From assembly GCA_019648995.1 (NCBI GenBank), contig BLXT01008173.1, forward strand, positions 178,488 through 199,854: a stretch of DNA of 21,367 nucleotides, read 5' to 3'. The notes beneath the pieces were generated by a model that did no database searches, was not told the origin of the DNA, and worked only from the letters and a program-made list of their open reading frames with translations. The DNA comes from Plakobranchus ocellatus. Taxonomy: Eukaryota; Mollusca; Gastropoda; Plakobranchidae. Positions within the stretch are counted from its first letter, which is position 1. Each line of letters begins with the position of its first letter. Below, one piece after another: positions 9,792-18,109 of this stretch. The translations under genes were made by a program, and so were the position numbers.

Positions 9792-10956
9792 GTCTTCCTC
9801 GTTTCTTTTCTTTTAAGAAAATGAATGCATCTCTTGTGATTTAAAAAAAAAATCTTGATGTTGATCTTGATAAAAGCATTCATAATCTTAAATGACAGTA
9901 TGAAAGAATGTCAATTTTAAAGTGAATTTTAAAGTCAAACATTAACAAAACCGCTGTCAAGAAAAATATGATGCAAAAAGGTTATCAAAGTGTGACGTGA
10001 ACATATATTTCTGTTAGATAAGTATGTTTATCTCCAGTGCAAGGAAAGCGCAAATAGCAAACTTTACTCTAGACCTTCACCTCATAAACAAACTTTACAT
10101 GAATGATTATTTTCCCTTTGATGTTTAAAATTTCGCAAGTCAAATTCCTAAAATTAAAGTCTCTAAAGTCAATCATAACATTTTTTTATGGTTTTCAAGG
10201 AAATAAAATCATTAAAGCTCTATTTAGGTTTTTTTTTTTATTCTCAGTTTGTAGAATAATGACTGACTGGTTCCCTTCTCAAAGTTCGCCCAAGACCCAA
10301 TTTAAATCATCTTTGGACCAAGGCCATTACGTTAGTTATCGTATTTGATAAAATAAAATCAAAGCTGCGTGGAAAAAATGGATTTCTTACCATCAGAGGG
10401 GACTTAGGGTTTTGTGGCTCCAAAGGGGAGAGTACAGCTGTGACTTGTCTTGATGACAATATTAGGAGATCGAATGTCATACACTGGATCAAATTTACTT
10501 TCATCTCTCAAATTGTATTGGTTAAGAGAATGAAAAGGAAAAGAACTTGAAAGATATTCTGGCTTCAATTTCATTATCCAACTTTGAACAATATTGAAGA
10601 ATAAAGAATATACATGATATCTACACACACGTTTCTTTGACATTAGTCTATCTTTTACTTGTTTGTTTTATTTTCCAAAAAATTATCATCGCCAGGCTAA
10701 TACAAACGTACCCATTAAGCTGAAGTCAAAATGTGAATCTTTTTTTTTTACAATTGTATGGCTGAGCCAAAGAGCTATCACACTATGTTTATATGTATAC
10801 TATAGAAATATACTTGCACATTTTCCTGAGAACATGCATCACTCAAATGGATATTGGTATCATAAAGTGAAGAGAACTATCAAATTCACCACATCCTATA
10901 AAAACCCAAAACGAGTTGAACGGTTATGTAAGTTAATGGGTATGAATCTGTTCTCT
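9792..10956. other. No gene recognised
   Basis: AT-rich sequence. A plus frame is open from 10663 to 11028 (121 codons), but it shows no domain, has biased composition and runs into the 46-bp minisatellite, whose period is not a multiple of three, so I do not call it a gene. Confidence 0.5.
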
Positions 10957-11324
10957 CAGCACAGAGTGATATTGAACATTGATGTTTATTGTGCCAATCA
11001 ATCAGCACAGAGTGATATTGAACATTGATGTATATTGTGCCAATCAATCAGCACAGAGTGATATTGAACATTGATGTATATTGTGCCAATCAATCGGCAC
11101 ATAGTGATATTGAACATTGATGTTTATTGTGCCAATCAATCGGCACAGAGTGATATTGAACATTGATGTTTATTGTGTCAATCAATCAGCACAGAGTGAT
11201 ATTGAATATTGATGTATATTGTGCCAATCAATCAGCACAGAGTGATATTGAATATTGATGTATGTTTTGCCAATCAATCAGCACAAAGCAATATTGTATA
11301 TTGATGTATATTCTGTCAATCAAC
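10957..11324. repeat. 46-bp minisatellite, eight units
   Basis: The landmark cagcacagagtgat (or cggcac variant) recurs at 10957, 11003, 11049, 11095, 11141, 11187, 11233 and 11279, with a last truncated cagc at 11325. The period is exactly 46 bp throughout. Units differ by a few bases, with the last two most diverged. Each unit contains cattgatg and, after about 11 bases, ccaatcaatc, which can partly pair. Confidence 0.97.
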
Positions 11325-11429
11325 CAGCGGGGGAAAAAACTGGTGCCCTGAACTGCTAAGGTGGGAAAAGAAAGGAGTGTTTGAAAGCGATGGGCTCGAA
11401 CGGAAGAGAACAAAACAGAGGAAGACGAA

Positions 11430-11565
11430 ATTGCAGCGACGATAAGAAAGATGAGGAGGAGTAGCATGTGGAGTTTGAATTTGAGAACTTGAGATTGCAG
11501 CGACGATAAGAAAGATGAGGAGGAGTAGCATGTGGAGTTTGAATTTGAGAACTTGAGATTGCAGC
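11430..11565. repeat. Exact tandem duplication, 64-bp unit
   Basis: The 64 bases starting attgcagcgacgataag at 11430 are repeated without change from 11494 to 11557, and an eight-base start of a third copy follows at 11558. The absence of substitutions points to a recent duplication. Confidence 0.95.
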
Positions 11566-11592
11566 CGAGCGATGCCGATATGTATTAAAAAT

Positions 11593-11638
11593 AACAATCC
11601 AACCCAAGGAGAAGATCGCTTTTCAAAGCTGGATTGTT
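11593..11638. repeat. Short inverted repeat
   Basis: aacaatccaa at 11593-11602 pairs with ctggattgtt at 11629-11638 in nine of ten positions, with a 26-base spacer. It could be chance at this length. Confidence 0.4.
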
Positions 11639-12863
11639 GAAATCTTCAGCGTTGGTCGAATGCAAGGATGATTCAGAGACCAGCCTGTGATCTAGAGAGG
11701 GATGAGTGACATGTATATCAAGGTTACAATAATTTTACCTCACGAGCCTTGTCGGCCTTTTCGAGCACGGTGCTAAATATAGAGGCCTTATATACTACAA
11801 GGGGTGAGGAAAGATAAAAAGGGAACTTGGAGGTGTGAAAAAGTTTTTCTTTTATCCCACTGTTCAATTGCGATTTGCCGGTACTTACAAGACGCCAACA
11901 AACAGCATACTCACTTTCTCTCTCTCTCCTTTTATTTGAACTGTCGCACATACTAATGGACGTCTGGTGTAAAAACGTATACTTTGCAATAAATCATTTC
12001 ATAAAATTTCATTTTGTACACCAATTATTGAATCTTTAAAATGTTTATGGCTGTTGTGAGTGTATTTCATATTTACACGTCTTATAATTAGTAGGCATAG
12101 TAGGTTAGAAGGTAATCTCGTGATTATTAATACAACAATATTTAAGTTTTGATATGCTTGTAGCTCTTGATTGAGATGTTAATTGGTTGACCCAACAATT
12201 CTCTTCTTGTTAACACCTTTGGTTCTTTTTTTTTTCTTGATGATAATTTTATTCATTTGTAATCGATTCCTGTGTTTTGTGATTTCGTGCGCATCTATTA
12301 ATTTTGGCTACAACTTAGTACAACCCTGCATAGACTCTTTCTTGCTTTGTTTTTCTTTTTTTAATTTTTTTTCGTCTAAGATTCCATAGAAATGAAATAT
12401 AGAGGCACATAGAAGTAAGTCAACATATAAGCAAAGAAATAGATAAGTAAAAAAAAAATAAATAAAAATAAAACACAAAAGGGTGACAGCTTTGATGAAA
12501 AGATTGTCAATTGGTTAAATCATTTGTCGACCGGAAAAAAGAAAAAAAATTAAAAGATACAAAAGATAACAAAAACTGTTATCACTTTTAAAGGCTATGG
12601 GGAGGGCCCAATGCCACACAAAATTCTAATAATACAGGATGGCGAAGGAGGGTGGGGAGGAAAGATATATTAACCCTTTTAATTTCACAATCCAGCATAT
12701 TTACTTCTACAAAACGTTTCATTTTTGTTTTTGGATAATTTATTATCCTCCCACCAAACAGAGTTCAACTAAGTAGAGCAAGCTGACAATAACATAGACA
12801 TTATCTTGTAAAAGCATTATCTAAATAAAAGAAAATCGATAGAAAGTGGCACTGGGGCAAGGG
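11639..12863. other. No gene recognised
   Basis: AT-rich, with A and T homopolymers near 12225, 12355 and 12450. A minus frame is open at 11951-11724, with a GTAAGT-like site near 11889, but it has no recognisable domain or paired acceptor. Confidence 0.5.
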
Positions 12864-13530
12864 TTGATTGATTGATTGATTGATTGATTATTGGTGTACT
12901 TAGTCCACCATTAAGCGATGATCTCAGAGTTTCTGTTCATTCATTTTCTCTCATAGGCTTCCATCAGATGCTCAAGCAAATTAAAACAAAGTTAAAAACC
13001 CATTGAAAGTCCAACAGAGTAGACTTTAAGAGGAATCTATACAAAGCCTCAGATATTTCTATATTATAGATACTGAGTTCCTTTAAGTAACCCACTATGC
13101 GAGAGGGACTGACCTCTCGGAAAAGTCTGTACAGATCAGTTACACTAAAGTATTTCCTTCTGGTGACTTGAAAATCTGGGCATTCAGTTTAAATATGCCG
13201 GAGAATGCAAGGGCTGTCGCAGGCATAGCAAAAAAGATTGTTCCTCATTTTTAAAAGGTAGCTCTGGGTGAGCCATTTGTGGCCCACCGAAAGCCTACAC
13301 ATTACCGTCTCCCGTTTTCTACCTGCTCCTTTACCTCTTTTGTTGAGGTCTTCTCCTAAGTTGGGAGTACTTCGTGGGACTTGTTTGCCACCTCAATATA
13401 CCAATTATCTTGCCAAATGGTGTGAATATGTACATTTACTTTAGGTTTCAGATCGGACCAACAAATACGTTTTTCTGAAGATGAATCCCTGGTTGCCGTT
13501 TTGTCGGCACGGAAAGGGTACACAAAGTAA
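12864..13530 (-). mobile_element. 3' end of an I/Nimbus-like LINE with (AATC)n tail
   Basis: On the minus strand the frames match the C-terminal end of I/Jockey-type LINE ORF2 after the RNase H domain: SDLKPKVNVHI near 13450, WQDNWYIEVANKSHEVLPT near 13417-13360, RLSVGHKWLTQSYLLK near 13290-13250, the CYACDSP zinc-like motif near 13231-13210, then ECPDFQVTRRKYFSVTDLY and a final stretch ending ICLSI before a stop at 12966-12964. At least two stops and one frame change interrupt it. About 100 bp of 3' UTR follow, then a tail of (AATC)n, seen on the plus strand as (TTGA)n at 12864-12889. The copy is truncated at its 5' end; the exact border near 13530 is uncertain. The Nimbus comparison (a non-LTR element described from a snail) is from memory. 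Confidence 0.8.
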
Positions 13531-13565
13531 TGGATCTAGGTAGCATCGGTTCTATCCTCCTTGTG

Positions 13566-13592
13566 GAATACTCGGTTTTATACTGAGTATTC
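13566..13592. repeat. Short inverted repeat
   Basis: gaatactcgg at 13566-13575 pairs with ctgagtattc at 13583-13592 in nine of ten positions around a seven-base loop. It lies close to the left of the TCGGCC repeat block. Confidence 0.5.
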
Positions 13593-13736
13593 ACATCTTA
13601 ATAGTTTAAAAGTTTTATAAAGACACGAGTCAGGGACTTGAAACCATATCGACTGACACAAAAGTCTAGTTAATTTAAAGGAAGAGAGGACAAGGTCGAA
13701 CTGGGGGTCGACTGCTTCTAAAAATATCTATTATTT

Positions 13737-13875
13737 TCGGCCGAAGACTGAGAAAAACCCTCGGCCAAAGAGTCTTCGCCCTCGGCCGAAGACTGAGAAA
13801 AAAACGTTTGCCCTCGGCCAAAGAGGAGTAGACTCTTGTACTGGTTCTAGGAGTAGACATTCGCCCTCGGCCCTA
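13737..13875. repeat. TCGGCC-rich compound repeat
   Basis: Two versions of one motif alternate: tcggccgaagactgagaaaa at 13737 and 13782, and tcggccaaagag at 13761 and 13814, with a fifth tcggcc at 13867. Most copies are preceded by ccc. Between copies, agtcttcg (13771-13778) and cgaagact (13787-13794) form a perfect eight-base stem. The block is much richer in G and C than its surroundings. Confidence 0.85.
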
Positions 13876-14200
13876 AAAATAGTTCAGCCGGCCCATCGTT
13901 ATTTCTCGTAACCTAGTTAACACCACGCGGTAAATTAACGTTTGTAACATTAAAACGCTTTGATCTACAAATTGTACAAAATTTCCCTGAAAATAGGCAT
14001 AGAGTCTATCTCCATGGACTTCTTGGGAAACTGGGCTGTAGAGAAAAAAAAATACAAAACAAAAAATGTGTGTGTGTTTGTATGAACCTTTCCTCTTGGC
14101 GTAACCGATGCTTCATTCAAGTTCCAGAGCGAAGGAAGCGTGCACTGCCTTATCTGCAAAATGGCACCATAGACATGAGGTTTGAAATAAAAAAGAGAGG
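13876..14200. other. No gene recognised
   Basis: Contains a short (GT)n run near 14068. A minus-strand segment near 14160-14095 reads RQCTLPSLWNLNEASVTPRG between an AG and a weak GT; I regard it as unproven. Confidence 0.4.
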
Positions 14201-14207
14201 TTTCAGA

Positions 14208-14436
14208 TCTAGACTGCCGCGGGACAAGACGGGGACAGCCCCAATGACTTCTAGATCAACCAACGCAATGAAGAGGTCGCAGGCATGGAATCGTGTCGAT
14301 CTAGAGTCTTCTAGATCTAGATCTATAATAAAGTCCGATTGTGTGGACATAGTTCTAGATCTAGCACTTTTTACAATATAACCTTGGCCTGCAGCATCTT
14401 CATTTCGTCGGTAGATTATGAAGGTAGATCTAGAAT
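14208..14436. repeat. Cluster of CTAGATCTAG-type palindromes
   Basis: Variants of the palindrome ctagatctag occur near 14208, 14252, 14299, 14314-14326, 14352 and 14425. The same sequence recurs elsewhere in the window, near 4143, 8797 and 17033-17046. The longest here is ctagatctagatct. Confidence 0.75.
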
Positions 14437-15239
14437 TCTTGGATCTTCGGCTTCCTCTTGATATTTGCTGAAGTGCATGGTTCTACGAGACATGGTGTCC
14501 GTGTGTGGTTTCAACATACCATTTTTTCAACGAACTGCTTTCTTGAATCATGAAATTGATCCACGTAGCACTCAATAAAATTTAAATAATCAGGGTTAAG
14601 TTCCTATTCCAGTTCTGTTTCTACTCGCAGAAAATGCTACCGCTGATGTCAGATTTTAATCTTTTGGTGCCCACCCAGCTTCTGTTTTGTGACACTGACA
14701 GTTAACTATGTGATGCGCAGTTGTGAGCATAAAGACACTATTTTTATATTTCTGCGCATGTTCCTTTTGCAACATTCTGGTTCTTTAGGTCTTTGGGGAC
14801 TCTTGTTGGACCCAGCTGTACTTATGACCAGTGTATCGTTTTCAAGTAGAAACTTTAGCGATGGTACAGAGCTGTACCAATTGTCAGTGTAAAGACCATA
14901 TCTTTTTCCTAGAAACGATATAAGATGGGCATTTTTTTATGTTACAGACAGGGAGCAGCATTCCTCTGATACTTACTTGTTGAGGTCGCTGATGGGATCA
15001 TGTTTTACGCTGTACACACGGAACGTGTTTCAATACAATGAAAATAAAAAAAAATTTTACGCCTGTATGGGTTGTTTGATTTTTACTACAAATTTTTCGT
15101 ATGACTCACTATCACTTGGGCAATGGCTGTGCCCTTTGAAGCCTTTGTGGGCCGTTTCTTTTAGTTTTGGTTGCCCACAGCATTTTCATATATTGGAAAG
15201 CTTCTCCATCTTATACATTCTATCCTTAACCCTACACGT
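14437..15239. other. No gene called
   Basis: A plus frame is open from about 14947 to 15405, preceded by a plausible acceptor (gttacag) and containing a donor-like GTAAGC at 15377. Its composition is rich in F, L and S and shows no domain, and it overlaps the 3' end of a better supported minus-strand gene, so I do not call it. Confidence 0.4.
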
Positions 15240-15245
15240 TTTATT
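15240..15245 (-). terminator. Polyadenylation signal AATAAA (minus strand)
   Basis: TTTATT on the plus strand gives AATAAA on the minus strand about 175 bp after the stop of the three-exon minus gene. No closer canonical signal is seen. Confidence 0.5.
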
Positions 15246-15419
15246 CTTCCGTTCCCTCGCCACCACTAGTGTGGGAGGAAAAGAGGACAGAAAGGCCAAG
15301 ATGGTCAGCTTGAGGTGTGTCCGAGATATACAGCTGAAGGTGGGCCATACAGCCACACCGCATCCTCCAGCGGCAGGTAAGCTCCAAAATGAAGAGTCAG
15401 CATAGTTTATCCTAACTGT

Positions 15420-15615
15420 TCACATCTGGAGCCAGCTTGGTTGGCTGTTTCCTTCTAGCCTGGCTGCTCCTATCTCGTTCTTGTGGTGGACTGTATTGGA
15501 TCCCTCTAAATCCGCAGGTACCTCAGGTAGATTCCTTTCATTGAATGTTGCCTGGGGCAAATCTCTACCCTGGAGAAGAGTGATCATCTCCTCGATCTTT
15601 TTAGTGGCGTTGTGC
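15420..15615 (-). CDS. Exon 3 (terminal) of the unrecognised minus-strand gene
   Basis: After the acceptor catttcag, one base completes a glutamate codon. The frame reads HNATKKIEEMITLLQGRDLP and continues for 64 residues to a TGA. Codon choice is less AT-biased than the flanks, as expected of coding sequence. A plus-strand frame is also open here. Confidence 0.55.
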
Positions 15616-17268
15616 CTGAAATGAATTGGACATTCTAAGACTATTATAAGTATTATCACATAACACCTGGTCTTTTCAACAAAATAACATTGTGTCAGAA
15701 ATGCAATCCTCAAAACATTTGGTTGTTAAGTACGTCTAGTCTTTTCAACAAAATAACATTATGTCAGAAATGCAATTCTCAAAACTTTTGGTTATTAATT
15801 ACATCTAATATAATCATATGTAACTTTGAGTATTGAGGTTGTGCAGTAAAATGTCACCAGTGGATATTGTTCTTTTTTTTTTACTTTGTTTTTTTAAAGT
15901 GATAAAAATTAGTGTCTTAGCCACAAGTCGCTAATTGTAAATCACCTAAGAAACGAAAAGGATGGGAAAGAAATATTCTCACCATTGTGTTAATGTGTAA
16001 TGGTTAATCTCAAACACCTAAATGGACGCTTTGACCCGCACCTCAGTTTTGTGCAGCAAAAGTTGTCTTATCCAGGCGTAGTCACTCAAGAGAAGGGCCC
16101 ATCTCGAAATGAGGCGACGGCTGCGTTTCCTCCTGTGGCTCTGTGGATATATTTTCATGAGGAAGATGACCACAGACTCTACCAGGTGGCTGACATTTGG
16201 CCAGTGAGTAACCCTGCTCCCTTGTCTGAGGAACCCTCTGCAAGAGGCAAGTGAACACAAGGGTTAGAAAAATTATGCAAATAATCATTCATGAATGCGT
16301 ATTTATAAGCTTGTGAGCATACACACCCTGAAATTGAAAAACAAAATATACCTCTTGACGCTCGGAGAACCATATGCGGCACTCCTGTAGTTCAACTTGA
16401 ACTGGAGTAAGGTGCGGTAAAGCTTTAGAAGGGTGGCTCTATCAGCACCTCAGTCCATATGTCCCACAGCACGTAATAAATTCAAAGGTTTAATACATTT
16501 CGTTTTTAAATATTCTATCTGGCTTATAAAATTTAGTTTCTGGTAAAAAACGACTACTAAAAATTTAGCCTCACCCTTCACTGGGATTGGCTAGAGGCAT
16601 GAAAACTGGCTAGCCATCATTTATAATTGTTCAGTGTACAAATTATTTATTGACATAATGAACAATAAAATTTAAATATCAATTGACAGGAAGGACACAT
16701 TATCATTATTTCAAGCATAAAAAATATATAAAGAGAAAAAAAAAATTATACTGCCAAGAAAAAATATAACGTGCTTGACAAAAACATTGGTACTGGTAGG
16801 GGAAAAAATGCTAAATAACTGGACTTCATCTAGAATATTGATAAACCTTTTTTAGACAAGCAAGAAAGAGAAGGATTGTCTCATTCTCTTAAAAATGTTA
16901 AAAATAATGTAATAGCTACTTCAGTTCTAAAATATCTTAATCTTCTTTCTATTGTTAATTAAATTTATTTGAGAAGACATGAAGAAGACATGAATGCAAC
17001 TTCTAGAATCTGGATCCATATAACCTGAACTAGATCTAGATCTAGATGTAGAGACAAGGCTAGGTCTTCCATGTTAATATGCATATGCGTAAGATTTGCT
17101 TACCCAGCTCTCCTTGCGTGCTTGGATCATTATCATCGTCATCCTGGGACCTCTTGGAATCACAGAATAATCAGTTATAACTTCTAAAAGCTCACTATCC
17201 AAGGCAATTACTTGTAAGCCCATCTCTTCGAGCTCATTAAGTTGGTCGGCTATCTCGGCATCGTCCAT
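15420..17268 (-). CDS. Unrecognised three-exon gene, 170-residue acidic protein
   Basis: Three minus-strand exons (17268-17104, 16237-16086, 15615-15420) total 513 bases, exactly 171 codons, with ATG, stop and intact frame across both junctions. Exon 1 ends in phase 0 at GTAAGC, exon 2 begins in phase 0 after cctcttgcag and ends in phase 2, and exon 3 resumes with one base after catttcag. The start sits in acaacaATGG, a good animal context. The protein opens with a leucine- and acid-rich helix (MDDAEIADQLNELEEMGLQV), passes through a proline- and glutamate-rich middle, has a second helix (KKIEEMITLLQ) and ends SWLQM. There is no signal peptide, membrane segment or known motif, so a soluble, partly disordered protein is inferred. 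Exon 2's donor (GTGACT) is weak, and its opposite strand is also open, so the model needs transcript support. I do not recognise the family. Confidence 0.6.
15670..15807. repeat. 69-bp tandem duplication
   Basis: The 69 bases from 15670 (gtcttttcaacaaaataaca...) recur from 15739 with six substitutions, about 91 percent identity. The pair lies in the second intron of the minus-strand gene, about 50 bp upstream of its last acceptor. Confidence 0.95.
16086..16237 (-). CDS. Exon 2 of the unrecognised minus-strand gene
   Basis: Follows a good acceptor (cctcttgcag) in phase 0 and reads RVPQTREQGYSLAKCQPPGR, then a stretch rich in E, P, Q and T ending GPSLE. The donor is GTGACT, which is weak; ignoring it gives an immediate in-frame stop. 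The plus strand here has its own GTGAGT and an open frame, which is why confidence is lower. Confidence 0.5.
16238..17103 (-). other. Intron 1 of the minus-strand gene
   Basis: AT-rich, with one run of CTAGATCTAGATCTAG near 17033-17046 and no exon-like frame that would fit phase 0 to phase 0 convincingly. Confidence 0.5.
17104..17268 (-). CDS. Exon 1 of the unrecognised minus-strand gene
   Basis: Begins with ATG at 17268 and runs 55 codons to RKESW before the donor GTAAGC. The first 35 residues form an acidic, leucine-rich helix suited to a coiled coil. Other upstream in-frame starts are absent because stops precede the ATG. Confidence 0.6.
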
Positions 17269-17877
17269 TGTTGTATTAATTAGATACCAAACTTAATGTG
17301 GTAACAAAAAATATATAAAGTTGGCAATGCAGCAAACCTTCAAAAGTTTGTAACGATGAAGAACTTAATACCAAATTTACATAGGAAGGGTAAATTTGAA
17401 AGAAATAGGCTGATTGTAGATCGAAATTTAATGGTCAAGTGCAGTCATTTTAAGCAGACATCTAGGCTTTGCTTACAAAGATGTGCAATGCCCCTTCATC
17501 GTTCCCAAGGCCATGTACTCGTGCGCACTTTCATAGAATGAAAAGTCAGACAATTCCCGGTTACATTGATATTATGTGATAGGGCTGGGAATTGTGTGTA
17601 TGCGCTAGAAGCAGTTCAAAGAGATCGATGTAGAGGTAATAGGTAAGAGGTAATATTTGTTACAATTATAATTCTTCTTTTGTACCTCAAGTAAGATAAC
17701 ACTATTTTATTTAAGCAAAATTAGTCCAGGAAGCTTTGCTTCGTTCATAATTCAGACAATCTTCTCTTTTAACATTTTTTTCTCATTTACAAGAGAACGG
17801 TGCATTAACTATGTGCAATATTGTGCTTGAATGATCTACTCATTTCACCTGTCTATGTTCATTCCCCACATTAGTTA
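17269..17877. other. Presumed promoter side of the minus-strand gene
   Basis: No domain-bearing frame. tatataaag at 17312-17320 resembles a TATA box, but in the plus direction; a 61-codon plus frame starts at 17356 without any recognisable feature. I give neither weight. Confidence 0.35.
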
Positions 17878-18066
17878 TCACCAGGCTGCTGTCCTACTGC
17901 CGGAGCTGGCGAGTTTCTTGGTAACCCCCTTGGTGGAGTCCACCTTTAGGATCTTGCCCAGTGTCGATGTGATGGCGGACTTGAGCTCCTCCAAGCGAGA
18001 AAACACATCAGCTACATAGACAGACAGCAGCCATTTTGGCGATGGGAAGGGCGATACAGAGGACAT
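17878..18066 (-). pseudogene. Fragment resembling a multicopy transposon-like protein (DUF6729-associated type)
   Basis: On the minus strand the frame reads FPSPKWLLSVYVADVFSRLE, then ELKSAITSTLGKILKVDSTK, then GVTKKLASSGSRTAAW. From memory, this order (PKWLL.VYV.DV.SRL.E..., LK.DSTK.V.KKLA, GTA.W) matches large, uncharacterised animal proteins that also carry DUF6729 and occur in many copies, so they are probably mobile or derived from a mobile element. In those proteins the text continues TNVGNE after the W; here the match ends at GTGATA, a possible donor. Readable sequence may extend upstream through AGCDGKR. The neighbouring parts of such a protein are not found in the window, so this is a lone exon or a broken copy. 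No catalytic function can be assigned. It lies about 600 bp upstream of the three-exon gene, on the same strand. Confidence 0.5.
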
Positions 18067-18109
18067 TCTTTTGCCATCACACCCGGCAACTGCTGCCGAA
18101 ATTTCCCAT

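Noticed and set aside
10663-11028. Plus-strand frame of 121 codons
   Set aside because: It has no domain, no matching splice structure, and its C-terminus is translated from a 46-bp minisatellite.
14947-15405. Plus-strand frame of about 150 codons with plausible splice borders
   Set aside because: Hydrophobic, low-complexity composition and overlap with the terminal region of a minus gene that has consistent phases; it cannot be joined in frame to the plus candidate at 16056.
16056-16200. Plus-strand exon candidate with acceptor tttgtgcag and donor GTGAGT
   Set aside because: The splice sites are good and two frames are open, but no partner exon in a compatible phase was found, whereas the minus strand forms a complete 171-codon model. 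Kept as a reservation on exon 2 of the minus gene.
17312-17320. TATA-box-like tatataaag
   Set aside because: It points away from the supported minus-strand gene, and such strings are common in AT-rich DNA.
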